Shown here: positions 8,376-15,741 of the stretch, piece after piece
Layout of the letters: the number at the start of each line of letters is the position of its first letter
Numbering within the stretch: the stretch's first letter is position 1
From: Methanobacteriota archaeon
GTDB taxonomy: Archaea; Halobacteriota; Methanomicrobia; Methanomicrobiales; Methanoculleaceae
Length of the DNA: 47,679 nucleotides
Direction: 5' to 3'
NCBI GenBank assembly: GCA_030446015.1
Contig: JASUSO010000007.1
Span: 1 to 47,679, forward strand
The notes under the pieces: generated by a model
Seen by the model: only the letters and a program-made list of their open reading frames with translations
The model's database searches: none
Told to the model about the DNA's origin: nothing
Translations under genes and position numbers: made by a program

Positions 8376-8942
8376 TTAATCGGCCCCGGCCGTTGGGGTT
8401 GCTGCCGCGGGCAGATCGGCAGGCCCCGTATAGATCCCTGACCCGAGCCACCAGTCATCGTCCATCTGCACAGTGTATGCCAGTTTCGACTCAACCGTTC
8501 CGTTATGCGCGGGGTTGATGTAGGCGATCCGGTGGAAACTCTCCCCGTTTCTGATCTCCTCGTTTACCTGTCGAAGGAACGCCCCGACATTCCCCTCTGT
8601 CTCATTTATGCGGTTGACGCCGATCTTCTCCGGGTTGATCGGGTGGGCGAGGGTGGTGCCGTTGAAGTCGTAGGCATAGATGTAGAGTTCGCCCTGGATA
8701 AACGAGCCGTTCGGGTCGGAAAACTCGGCAAGGGCCTTCTCTTTCCCGTTCTCTCTGACGTAGGCAACCGCACTCTCGACGAAGGCGACGAGCGTCTCGT
8801 TCGAGGTGTACTGCTCCTGCGGTACGGTGGTACTCTCCGGTGTCGGGACACCCGTGCTGGAATCGCTCTGCATGCAACCGGCCGAGATCAAAGACAGGCC
8901 GAGAACAAGCAGGACTGTGAATGAAATCGCAAGAGATCTCAT
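8376..8942 (-). CDS. Single-Cache-domain lipoprotein (188 aa)
   Basis: An N-terminal signal with lipobox (LISAGC, Cys23) predicts a lipid-anchored protein on the outer face of the membrane. After a Ser/Thr/Pro linker comes a ~140-residue single Cache domain, the extracellular small-molecule sensor fold. Typical family features are the helix with AVAYVRENGKEKALAEFSDP, a GELYIYAYDFNGTTLAHP strand pair, and the C-terminal LAYTVQMDDDWWLGSGIY. Most Cache domains sit in front of kinases or chemoreceptors. This one has no membrane helix or signalling domain, so it probably presents a ligand to a partner or acts as a binding protein. No partner gene is adjacent. Confidence 0.85.
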   Translation of the reverse strand: MRSLAISFTVLLVLGLSLISAGCMQSDSSTGVPTPESTTVPQEQYTSNETLVAFVESAVAYVRENGKEKALAEFSDPNGSFIQGELYIYAYDFNGTTLAHPINPEKIGVNRINETEGNVGAFLRQVNEEIRNGESFHRIAYINPAHNGTVESKLAYTVQMDDDWWLGSGIYTGPADLPAAATPTAGAD

Positions 8943-9093
8943 ACTCCAGGGTTAGTTTCGGCTGCTGATAGTAGTTTCCGGCAGGCGTAATCCCCGATGG
9001 CCGGAGGAACCGCATTTCTGCCTGAAATTAAACTCGAGCAGCCCGTCCTCCCCCCGTCCCGACAGGGAGGCAACGGGCGGCGAGCCCGCAGCC

Positions 9094-9588
9094 CTACCTC
9101 CCTCCCGCTCCGCTCGCCGCCCGCTCCGTCAGCCACGCGTAGAACTTCCGGTGCCAGAACGGCACGTCGACCGGCCGGGAGAGCGACTGCCAGGCCGCCC
9201 AGACAAGCCGGTCGGCGAGGCTCTGCCACTCGCCCGCCCGCCTGACCATATCGTCCGCGGGCTGCCCGATCGCGTGCAGGATCTCGTGCCAGATGCGGAG
9301 GACGATCGCCTCATCGTCCCTGTCCTCCCGCGTGACCCGGATGCTCGCGCGGTTCTGCATCCCGCCCCCGAGCGCCCGGGCGGGGATCGGATCGTCGAAG
9401 ACGTAGACGGTTCCGTCGGGGACCGGGAAGGGGAAGCCCTTCCACATGGGGTCCTTCTGGTCGAAGTAGCGGATCTCCGGGGTTCCCGTCCGGACGGTGA
9501 ACTGGAAGTACGGCGGGATGAGGTCGAGGTGCGGCTCAAGCCTCCGCCGCAGTTCTTCGGTCTTGAAGAAGAGGTCGAAGTGGGGCAT
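9094..9588 (-). CDS. Putative zincin-like metalloprotein with HEILHAIG motif (164 aa)
   Basis: The start chosen is ATG 9588 (MPHFDLFFKTEEL). Upstream in-frame sequence looks non-coding, is Arg-rich, and runs into the preceding gene. The clear motif is HEILHAIG in the second half, matching the zinc-binding HExxH helix of zincin peptidases. In metzincins (HExxHxxGxxH) a third His would follow; here that position is Ala, followed by DD. Any third ligand must therefore be an acidic residue or lie elsewhere. No signal peptide is seen, so it is cytoplasmic. Around the motif are a beta-rich N-terminal half and a Trp-rich helical tail (WAAWQSL, FWHRKFYAWL). It lies downstream of the 91-residue gene on the same strand. 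Peptidase activity is unproven. Confidence 0.7.
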   Translation of the reverse strand: MPHFDLFFKTEELRRRLEPHLDLIPPYFQFTVRTGTPEIRYFDQKDPMWKGFPFPVPDGTVYVFDDPIPARALGGGMQNRASIRVTREDRDDEAIVLRIWHEILHAIGQPADDMVRRAGEWQSLADRLVWAAWQSLSRPVDVPFWHRKFYAWLTERAASGAGGR

Positions 9589-9703
9589 CGGGTGCGCATG
9601 GGTGCGCGTGCTGATAAACCATGGGGTCTCGCCGGGAGTTGCCGCGCCGGGTGCCGTCCGCCTTGTGGAGATGCCCGCCGGCCGGGCACTCCCGATCGCT
9701 CGC

Positions 9704-9979
9704 CTACGGCGGTTTTTGGGCAAGCGCCTCCTGCCGCTCGTCGATCCAAGCCCTGGTCCAGACCCGGAGATCGTTGATGCTCGCGGACCCCTGCCGGTCC
9801 CGCATCGTTCGCAGGTGTTCCTCAAGTTCGTCGGCCATCGAGAAGATCAACTCTTCGGACGCCTCTTGTGGCAATGGCCCTTCCGCCCGCAGGCGGGCAG
9901 CCCCCAGGTCGAGGAAGTGTTGCAACTCGCCTGTCGCCTGGAGGATTCTGGTGAGATCCAGTTTGACAGTTGGCCCCAT
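9704..9979 (-). CDS. Small helical protein of unknown function (91 aa)
   Basis: A short acidic, mostly helical protein (MGPTVKLDLTRILQATGEL at the N-terminus) rich in Leu, Glu and Arg, with no Cys and no membrane segment. A well placed TATA box (10002-10010) would start the transcript almost at the ATG, so translation is probably leaderless. It precedes the HEILHAIG protein by about 115 nt. No family is recognised. Confidence 0.65.
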   Translation of the reverse strand: MGPTVKLDLTRILQATGELQHFLDLGAARLRAEGPLPQEASEELIFSMADELEEHLRTMRDRQGSASINDLRVWTRAWIDERQEALAQKPP

Positions 9980-10001
9980 GAGGAGGGGATTGGCGCACCC
10001 C

Positions 10002-10010
10002 TTTATAATC
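10002..10010 (-). promoter_or_regulatory. TATA box of the 91-aa gene
   Basis: On the minus strand ATTATAAAG lies about 25 nt upstream of the ATG at 9979, which predicts a leaderless or very short-leader mRNA. Confidence 0.5.
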
Positions 10011-10183
10011 TAATTCATTTTATTCGTGTGATTTATAGGGGTTATTTTTGAGTACAGGCGATCTTTTGGTCTTATTTTTGACAGAGGGCGCATCTCCCGC
10101 CAGACCTGGCCATCCATTGGCCGCGGTGTGCAAATTATTTTAAGGACTCCCGACATCCGGTGCACGCCCCCGATGCAGGGGTG

Positions 10184-10675
10184 ATGGAGCTGAGGAAGAT
10201 GCAGGAGCGATCGGAAGTAATCCTCGAACGCAGGACGCGGACGGCCGGTGAGGAGTGGTTCATGTCGGCCGACGACATCCTGGACAAGAACGTGATCAAC
10301 CCGCAGGGAGATAACCTCGGGGAGATCTCGGATATGCGGATAGGGTTCCCCGAGGGCAAGGTGGAGTACCTGGTGCTCCGTCACGGCGGCATGCTCGGGA
10401 TAGCGGCAAAGAGGTTCGCCATCCCGCCGGAAGCCGTGATCTACCGCCCCGGGGACGACAAATTCGTCGTGAACATCGAGAAGCAGCGGCTGGACGACCT
10501 GCCGGGCTTCGACGAGGACAACTGGCCGCGGGAGGCAGACTACAGCCTCATCCAGTCGGCCGGAACCATGACCCCGCCGACCCGCGAGGAGGCGGAGGCC
10601 ATGCGGCGGACAGAGACCCCGCCGCCCGATGTCGTGACGACCGAGCGGGTCGAGACGCGGCCCCGGCAGAGGTAA
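10184..10675 (+). CDS. PRC-barrel domain protein (163 aa)
   Basis: The central ~75 residues are a PRC-barrel: ADDILDKNVINPQGDNLGEISDMRIG, followed by GKVEYLVLRHGG and KRFAIPPEAV. This is the small beta-barrel also found in photosynthetic reaction-centre H subunits and RimM. In archaea such proteins are soluble and of unknown role, proposed to bind RNA or proteins. The C-terminal ~50 residues are charged, Pro/Thr/Arg-rich and probably disordered. The start is uncertain: ATG 10160, 10184 or 10199 are in frame. A TATA-like box near 10130-10145 favours 10184 or 10199, and a GGAG before 10199 favours the last. A strong terminator follows directly. Confidence 0.85.
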   Translation: MELRKMQERSEVILERRTRTAGEEWFMSADDILDKNVINPQGDNLGEISDMRIGFPEGKVEYLVLRHGGMLGIAAKRFAIPPEAVIYRPGDDKFVVNIEKQRLDDLPGFDEDNWPREADYSLIQSAGTMTPPTREEAEAMRRTETPPPDVVTTERVETRPRQR

Positions 10676-10710
10676 CCCCGGACGGCCGTCCGGGGAACGG
10701 CTGCTTTTTT
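10676..10710 (+). terminator. Palindrome plus T6 terminator
   Basis: A perfect 20-nt palindrome (arms CCCCGGACGG and CCGTCCGGGG, 10676-10695) starts right after the TAA of the PRC-barrel gene. It is followed by a T6 run at 10705-10710, a bacterial-style intrinsic terminator layout. Confidence 0.65.
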
Positions 10711-10834
10711 CGGCGGGAGAGCCGGTTGCCCGATGTTCCCCGGCGCCCTGCGCCAGGTATTTATACCCGCGGCCCGTTGACGCCACCTGCCCGATCCCGG
10801 CGTGCCGGGCGGGAGACGGAGTGGGTGGTTTGTC

Positions 10835-11074
10835 GTGCAGTTCATGAGTATCTTCTCGTGGGAGCCCGGGAGAACCGGCGAGATCATGGAGATGCGGGCC
10901 GTGGGGAAGACCCCTGACGGGATGATCGTCATCAACGAGTGGATCGATCCCGGCAGCAGCACGGTCTTTCGGCTGGTCGCGGTGGAGGATCCGGCAGCAC
11001 TCCTGAAGGCCGGCTCCATCGGGATTCACCCGGCCATGGAGGAAATGGGGGCACTGAAGCACCCGGGGAGGTAG
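10835..11074 (+). CDS. Small DUF3303-like protein (79 aa)
   Basis: I chose the GTG at 10835, preceded by a GGTGG ribosome site, because it gives the N-terminus M-QFMSIFSWEPGRTGEIMEMR. That resembles DUF3303 proteins, which open with a short strand and a Trp-Pro/Glu-Pro motif. Then come ...GKTPDGMIVINEWIDPGSSTVFRLVAVEDPAALL and a C-terminal PAMEEMG, consistent with a small ferredoxin-like alpha/beta fold. ATG 10844 is an alternative start. A TATA-like TATTTATAC lies near 10758. The function of the family is unknown. The gene ends seven bases from the convergent ABC operon. Confidence 0.75.
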   Translation: MQFMSIFSWEPGRTGEIMEMRAVGKTPDGMIVINEWIDPGSSTVFRLVAVEDPAALLKAGSIGIHPAMEEMGALKHPGR

Positions 11075-11080
11075 GGACTC

Positions 11081-11869
11081 TCACGCCCCTCCCCGGAGGC
11101 TGCCCGGCCTGACCGGGACCACGTAGGGCGCCGCAAGATCCCGTTTCACCACCGCCTCGATGCCGTAGACCGTCCTGAGCATCTCCTCGGTGAGCACCTC
11201 CGCCGGCGCCCCGTAGCCGTAGACCGACCCCGCTTTCATGACGAGGAGGCGGTGGCAGTAGGTGGCGGCGAGGTTTAAGTCGTGGAGCGCGATGACGACC
11301 GAGAGCCCCTTCTCCTCCGCAAGCCCGCGGAGAACCTCCATGACCCCCATCTGGTGGCAGACGTCCAGGTTGCTCGTCGGTTCGTCGAGGAGGATCGCCC
11401 CGGTCTCCTGCACGAGCGCCCGGGCGATCATCACCCGCTGGCGCTCCCCGCCGGAGAGTTCGCCGACCCTGCGGAGCGCGAGATCCCCGAGGTCGAGGGC
11501 ATCGAGCGCGGCAACCACCTTCTCCTCGTCGGCCCTGCTCACCGTCCAGTTCAGGTAGGGCCGCCTCCCCATCAGGACGGTCTCAAAGACCGTCGCCGCA
11601 GTCCGGTTTCCGGCCGACTGCGGGACGTAGGCCATCGCCTGCGCGACCTCGCGGCGGTGCATTGTGCGGATCTCCCGGCTGTCGAGCACCACCTGTCCCC
11701 CGTCCGGGGTGAGCATCCCGTCGACACACTTGATGAGCGTCGTCTTCCCGCATCCATTCGGCCCCACGAGCCCGAGCACCTCGCCCGCGTCGACAGAGAA
11801 GGTGATCCCCCGGAGCACCTGGCGGTCCCGGTAGGCAAACGAGAGGTCTTCGACCGAGAGCCGGGGCAT
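11081..11869 (-). CDS. ABC transporter ATP-binding protein, iron-siderophore/cobamide type (262 aa)
   Basis: This is the ATPase of an importer of the FecCDE/BtuCDF class. Visible motifs are Walker A GPNGCGKTT (about residues 36-44), Q-loop VPQSAG, signature LSGGERQR, Walker B ILLDEP and the switch His in ALHDLN, all intact. The C-terminal ~60 residues (MKAGSVYGYGAPAEVLTEEML...) are typical of this subfamily. Its ATG overlaps the last base of the permease stop, so the two are translationally coupled. The sequence does not say whether the cargo is a ferric siderophore, heme or a corrinoid. Confidence 0.93.
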   Translation of the reverse strand: MPRLSVEDLSFAYRDRQVLRGITFSVDAGEVLGLVGPNGCGKTTLIKCVDGMLTPDGGQVVLDSREIRTMHRREVAQAMAYVPQSAGNRTAATVFETVLMGRRPYLNWTVSRADEEKVVAALDALDLGDLALRRVGELSGGERQRVMIARALVQETGAILLDEPTSNLDVCHQMGVMEVLRGLAEEKGLSVVIALHDLNLAATYCHRLLVMKAGSVYGYGAPAEVLTEEMLRTVYGIEAVVKRDLAAPYVVPVRPGSLRGGA

Positions 11870-12921
11870 CAGGCCTCCCTCCGGTGCATGAAGAGATAGA
11901 TGAAGAACGGCACGCCGAGGAACGCGGTCACGATCCCGACGGGGAGGATCTGCGGCGCAAGGACGCTCCGTGCGATGCTGTCCGCACCGAGGAGGAGGAG
12001 CGCCCCCACGAGGCCCGAGGCGGGGAGGAGCGTGCGGAAATCCCCTCCTATCGCCATCCGGGTGATGTGCGGGGCGACGAGCCCGATGAACCCGATCGTC
12101 CCGGTGAAGCAGATGATCACCGCGGTGATGAGAGAGGCGATCGCCATGAAGACGATCATCGAGCGCTCCACGGGCACCCCGAGACCGGCCGCCACCTCGT
12201 CCCCTTCCGCGAGGGCGTTTAAGTCCCAGGCGCGGTAGAGGAGGTAGGGTATGGTGCAGGCGAGGACGAGGGAGACGATGGCGAGTTTGGGCCAGGTGGA
12301 CTTGTCGACCGAGCCGAATGTCCAGAAGACCACCGCACGGAGTTGTTCGGCGCTGCCGACGTACTGCAGGAGCGACGTCACCGCGGAGAAGAGGTACATG
12401 ATGGCGATACCGGCGAGAACCATCGTCTCGGAGCCGATCCCCCGGTAGCGGGCCATCCCGTAGATGGCGAGCGCAGCAAGCAACGCGAAGAGGAAGGCGT
12501 TGCCGATGACGAGGTACTCCCCTCCGACGACCCCGGCGCCGAGGACGATCGCGATCGAGGCGCCGGTGGTTGCCGCCGACGCTATCCCGAGGGTGAAGGG
12601 GCTCGCGAGCGGGTTTCGAAGGATCCCCTGCATGACCGAGCCCGCCACCGCGAGCCCGAACCCGGCCGCGACCGCGAAGAGCACCCGGTGGAGCCGGTAG
12701 TCCCAGACGATGATCCCGGCCATATCGGGGGCGGTGAACGTGCCGGGGAAGAGCCCGGCGAGGATCGCGAGGTAAGACTCGGCCACGGTGAAGTCGGCCG
12801 ACCCGAGCGTGACCGCGACGCCGACGAGGACGGTGAGGGCGGCGAGGAGCCCGCCGATGAAGAGGGCCCGGGTCTTCTTCAGCCGGGCATAGCCCTCCTG
12901 GATGACGATGCTCTGTTCCAT
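11869..12921 (-). CDS. FecCD-family ABC permease (350 aa)
   Basis: The membrane subunit of the importer, of usual family length with about ten membrane helices. The start is ATG 12921 (MEQSIVIQEGYARLKKTRALF), 11 nt after the binding-protein stop; the much longer upstream frame is antisense-like and rejected. Family landmarks are AGSVMQGILRNPLASPFTLGIASAA near the first third, the GIGSETMVLAGIAIMYLF region, and GTIGFIGLVAPHITRMAIG, the loop that contacts the ATPase. The C-terminus is GIVTAFLGVPFFIYLFMHRR. It probably works as a homodimer with the 11081-11869 ATPase. Confidence 0.93.
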   Translation of the reverse strand: MEQSIVIQEGYARLKKTRALFIGGLLAALTVLVGVAVTLGSADFTVAESYLAILAGLFPGTFTAPDMAGIIVWDYRLHRVLFAVAAGFGLAVAGSVMQGILRNPLASPFTLGIASAATTGASIAIVLGAGVVGGEYLVIGNAFLFALLAALAIYGMARYRGIGSETMVLAGIAIMYLFSAVTSLLQYVGSAEQLRAVVFWTFGSVDKSTWPKLAIVSLVLACTIPYLLYRAWDLNALAEGDEVAAGLGVPVERSMIVFMAIASLITAVIICFTGTIGFIGLVAPHITRMAIGGDFRTLLPASGLVGALLLLGADSIARSVLAPQILPVGIVTAFLGVPFFIYLFMHRREA

Positions 12922-12932
12922 TTCTGCACCGG

Positions 12933-14141
12933 TCACGGGTAGACGAACGTTCCTTTGGACGCGAGGTCGAAGTCGATCCCCTGGAACTCGGTCAGGTAGC
13001 GCTGGTGGACGGCGTGCGGGTCGAGGTCGGCGAACCGGTCGGGGTAGAACCACTTTGCGAGGTAGGCCGTCCCGATGAAGTGCTGGGCGCCGCCGAGGAT
13101 GTCGGAGTGGATGACGTGGATGCGACCGTCCTTCACCGCGGAGATCGTCGTCCACCCGGGCCGCTCGATGAGCGCCGACCGGATCGCAGCGAGCGCTTCG
13201 GGGTCGTGGCCCGCGTATCCGCCGGCGGCCAGGCCCTGCCCGGCCAGTTTGACGATGACCTCGGGGTCCGCGACGAGGATCGCCTCGGGGTCGACGACGG
13301 GGTACTCCGCGGTCCCGACGGCGAAGGGGTTCAGCCCTCCGGCGAGTTCGGTCTTCTCGTTGTAGCCCGCACTGGCGGCGACGGTCGTGTAGTCGAACCA
13401 GTACTCGAAGTAGACCCGGGTCTTCTCATTGTCCGGGATGGTGCCCGTGCCGTCCCGGATCCGGTCCATCGTCGATTCGTAAAATGACGCAAACTCCTCT
13501 CCCCGCTCGGGTGCATCGACGATCGAGGCGATGGTGCGGATCTCGTCCGCGTAGGTGGCGGGCTTGAAGCAGTCGAACCGGAAGACCCGGATGACGGGGC
13601 TGCTCGCCTCGAGCCGCTTCTGGATGTCGTCGCAGGCCGCGGTGCTGATCGTCGCGTAGAGGAAGACCGCGTCCGGCCGCACGGAGATGACCTTCTCCAT
13701 GTCGGGCGACCAGATCGACCCGACGTTTGCCTTATTCTGGCATTCGGGGAAGAAGGTCTTCTTCTCGTGGCTGTATTTGTCAACGGCGACAACTCTGTCC
13801 ATATCGAACCCGAGAGACCGGAGGGTCTCGAGGGACTCGCCGGTGAAGGTCACGACCCGGCGCAGGGGGCGGTAGAGCGTCACCGTCTGCCCCGAGGAGT
13901 CGACGACCTCGCGGGGTTTCCCGTCCCAGCGAGCGTAGACCCAGGCGGCGTCCTGGATGTCGGTTCGGTCGAGGTCTCCCGCCCCGCCCATGTAGGCGGC
14001 ATCAAGGTAGGCGAGGGCCGCCAAGGCGTATTCGCCGGAGGTGAGCACCCCGTCGCCGTCGGCGTCCCCGGGGATTCCGCCTGCCGCCGCCGAGGCCGGG
14101 ACGGCGAGGAGCAGGAGGAGGGCGAGGAGGAGTCGCTTCAT
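12933..14141 (-). CDS. ABC substrate-binding protein with N-terminal dockerin-like domain (402 aa)
   Basis: Three parts are visible. Residues 1-20 are a Sec signal peptide without a lipobox cysteine. Residues 24-75 are a dockerin-like pair: GDADGDGVLTSGEYALAALAYL carries the DxDxDG calcium loop, and GDLDRTDIQDAAWVYARW is the second segment. The rest is a BtuF/FhuD-type class III binding protein (RRVVTFTGESLETLRSLG, then DMEKVISVRPDAVFLY, SAVKDGRIHVI). Such proteins deliver ferric chelates, heme or cobamides to the FecCD permease encoded 11 nt downstream. Because there is no lipid anchor or C-terminal helix, retention at the cell surface must come from something else. The dockerin-like domain is the obvious candidate, and its possible partner is the anchored protein encoded just upstream (4-nt overlap). 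Confidence 0.9.
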   Translation of the reverse strand: MKRLLLALLLLLAVPASAAAGGIPGDADGDGVLTSGEYALAALAYLDAAYMGGAGDLDRTDIQDAAWVYARWDGKPREVVDSSGQTVTLYRPLRRVVTFTGESLETLRSLGFDMDRVVAVDKYSHEKKTFFPECQNKANVGSIWSPDMEKVISVRPDAVFLYATISTAACDDIQKRLEASSPVIRVFRFDCFKPATYADEIRTIASIVDAPERGEEFASFYESTMDRIRDGTGTIPDNEKTRVYFEYWFDYTTVAASAGYNEKTELAGGLNPFAVGTAEYPVVDPEAILVADPEVIVKLAGQGLAAGGYAGHDPEALAAIRSALIERPGWTTISAVKDGRIHVIHSDILGGAQHFIGTAYLAKWFYPDRFADLDPHAVHQRYLTEFQGIDFDLASKGTFVYP

Positions 14142-14653
14142 CGCCGACCACCCCTTCCGGCGATGAGGAGGGCGGCAACCGCTGCAAGGACCGCAAACGG
14201 CGATGCGGCTTCCTGTGCGGCGGGTTTCTCGGCGCTCTTCTCCGGATCGGTCTCGATCCCGTCCACCGCGACGTGCGAGGGGGCTATCTCCCCGTTCGTC
14301 TCACCGAGGAAGTCCTCCCACGTCCCGGTGATATCCCCGCTCCCGGAGGTGGGGGCGGTGACGGTGTAGGTTATGCGGGTCTCGTTCATCACGGCAAACC
14401 CGATCTTCTGCCCCCGGACGAGGACGCGGTCGTCCGGGTGGTCGGTCCCCGCAAAGGCGTAGCCTGCCGGCAGCGTCTCGACCACCCCGCCGAGGTCGAT
14501 GCCGTCGGTCGAGAGCGAGACGACAAAGACCTCCCCCACCCCCGGCTCGGTCGTGGAGAGTGTCCGGGTGACCGATGCGCCGCAGACCGCGGCCGGGATG
14601 AAGAGCGACAGGAGAAGGATGCAGAAGAGACGATTTGCCGGGAGACCTATCAT
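14138..14653 (-). CDS. Membrane-anchored beta-sandwich surface protein, first gene of the import operon (171 aa)
   Basis: The protein has an N-terminal signal (CILLLSLFIPAAVCGAS). A ~100-residue beta-rich domain follows (VTRTLSTTEPGVGEVFVVSLST, VVETLPAGYAF, TRITYTVTAPTSGSGDITG). Then come a linker and a C-terminal hydrophobic helix with a basic end (SPFAVLAAVAALLIAGRGGRR), typical of archaeal surface anchors. The PG-x-x-F and ETLPAGY pattern is common in methanogen surface proteins. It is the first gene of a four-gene operon and its stop overlaps the start of the dockerin-bearing binding protein (ATGA). A role as cell-surface receptor or tether for that binding protein is my inference. Confidence 0.8.
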   Translation of the reverse strand: MIGLPANRLFCILLLSLFIPAAVCGASVTRTLSTTEPGVGEVFVVSLSTDGIDLGGVVETLPAGYAFAGTDHPDDRVLVRGQKIGFAVMNETRITYTVTAPTSGSGDITGTWEDFLGETNGEIAPSHVAVDGIETDPEKSAEKPAAQEAASPFAVLAAVAALLIAGRGGRR

Positions 14654-15098
14654 GGGTCTTTTATTGTCGATCGGGTAATATGAATGTTTCTTATTGTGCT
14701 AACAAGTCTGAATATCGGGTGTCCGGGAGTATATCGGGATGATAGTCGGGTGGAGTGGTACACCGCAGGGCATGCCGGTGCGAGACGCGGGGAGGGTGCC
14801 GGGGGTACAAGAAATGCTGCAATGCTGCCGGACCTGAAACGGCGAGTGCACTCGTCCTTAAAGGTCGCCAGAAGTAGCATGGTGAACCCCTCCCTACTTT
14901 GTCCCACCTACCTCAAGGTAGCCTCATCCGTTTCGGGAAGGACTTACTCACTGGATGCATGGTCCGTATGCGAAGGGGATAAATGTTACGTAAAGCCACG
15001 TCGATAGTCTGGTTCCTGCAACCCGATCAAGCAGGCATACCCTCTTTTTGAACGTATTCACTCTGGAAAAGATATCCGGCCACCCGCAGAACAACCGT
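14654..15098. other. 445-nt intergenic stretch, no convincing gene
   Basis: The stretch presumably holds the promoter of the import operon; AT-rich sequence lies at about 14660-14705. The open frames (14684-15007 plus, 14650-14907 minus) have poor coding character. A short hairpin CTACC-TCAA-GGTAG lies near 14920. I see no repeat or riboswitch that I can name. Confidence 0.4.
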
Positions 15099-15506
15099 CT
15101 ACAGCATCCCCCGCTGCCCCAGCATGACGAGCAGCATCGCCGACGCCGCCGAGAGAGAAACGATCGTCACCGCCCAGACGACCACGAACGCGACGATCAT
15201 GAGCACGCTCGTCTCCCGGTAGGGGACGAGACCCTCGTTCATGCCTTTCGCCGTCCGGTAGGCGTCGTAGACCCCCCAGGCCCAGATCGCCACCCCCGGA
15301 ACGATCAGGACGAAGAGGCCGAGGAGGCTTCCGAGCAGCACCAGGACGCCCCGTGCGAACTGTCCGTTGTAGGCCTGGCCGAGGCCGTTGAAGAGGAGCG
15401 AGAGTCCTGCCGCGAACGCCGGGTTCTTCCTCCCCTCCCGGCGGGAGACCTCCGCCTCCCTGAGGGCATCCCCGAGCGAGACTCGCTCCGCCGCATCGCC
15501 GTGCAT
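15099..15506 (-). CDS. TM2-like membrane protein (135 aa)
   Basis: After ~27 charged residues comes KNPAFAAGLSLLFNGLGQAYNGQFARGVLVLL, the pattern of TM2-domain proteins: a helix, a Gly-x-Gln-x-Tyr-Asn-Gly-x-x turn, then a second helix. This is followed by PGVAIWAWGVYDAYRTAKGMN and a further pair of hydrophobic segments. About four membrane helices are expected. The function of these small membrane proteins is unknown. It stands downstream of the 48-residue gene on the same strand. Confidence 0.8.
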   Translation of the reverse strand: MHGDAAERVSLGDALREAEVSRREGRKNPAFAAGLSLLFNGLGQAYNGQFARGVLVLLGSLLGLFVLIVPGVAIWAWGVYDAYRTAKGMNEGLVPYRETSVLMIVAFVVVWAVTIVSLSAASAMLLVMLGQRGML

Positions 15507-15561
15507 GACTGTCAGGTACGCCCGGCAGGGCTATCATTCTTTCCCGGCGGCCAAAGCGGCG

Positions 15562-15708
15562 TTACCGCTCAAAGACCTTCTCGATCCGCACCCGCCGCCC
15601 GAGTTTCGTCTCGTACCACTCCTGCTGCTTCAAGGCCTGCTTCCAGCTCCTGATACGGTGGCGGACCCGCGTCCCCGTCGCCGTATCGATCAGTACCAGC
15701 CTCGGCAT
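15562..15708 (-). CDS. Small basic protein (48 aa), too short for most ORF lists
   Basis: ATG 15708 opens a frame beginning MPRLVLIDTATGTRVRHRI and ending RVRIEKVFER, with a GGAG ribosome site about 8 nt upstream. The composition (Arg/Lys/Val/Ile alternation, a WKQALKQQEW helix) looks like a real small folded protein, possibly nucleic-acid binding. It fills the gap between the epoxide hydrolase (ending 15742) and the TM2-like gene. Family unknown. Confidence 0.5.
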   Translation of the reverse strand: MPRLVLIDTATGTRVRHRIRSWKQALKQQEWYETKLGRRVRIEKVFER

Positions 15709-15741
15709 CTCGATCGCTCCATCGATGCATGGAGATCGACG

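Noticed and set aside
9129-9749. 206-aa minus-strand frame overlapping the HEILHAIG protein
   Set aside because: Composed mostly of Arg, Ser, Pro and Thr; a frame-shifted shadow without motifs.
14650-14907. 85-aa minus-strand frame (MGQSREGFTMLLLATFKDE) as a gene or transposase remnant
   Set aside because: Weak coding character in its second half, and no transposase motif or terminal repeats; I could not support either reading.
14700-15000. Riboswitch upstream of the ABC import operon
   Set aside because: Only a short CTACC-TCAA-GGTAG hairpin is visible; no known core motif could be matched, and distance to the gene is large.
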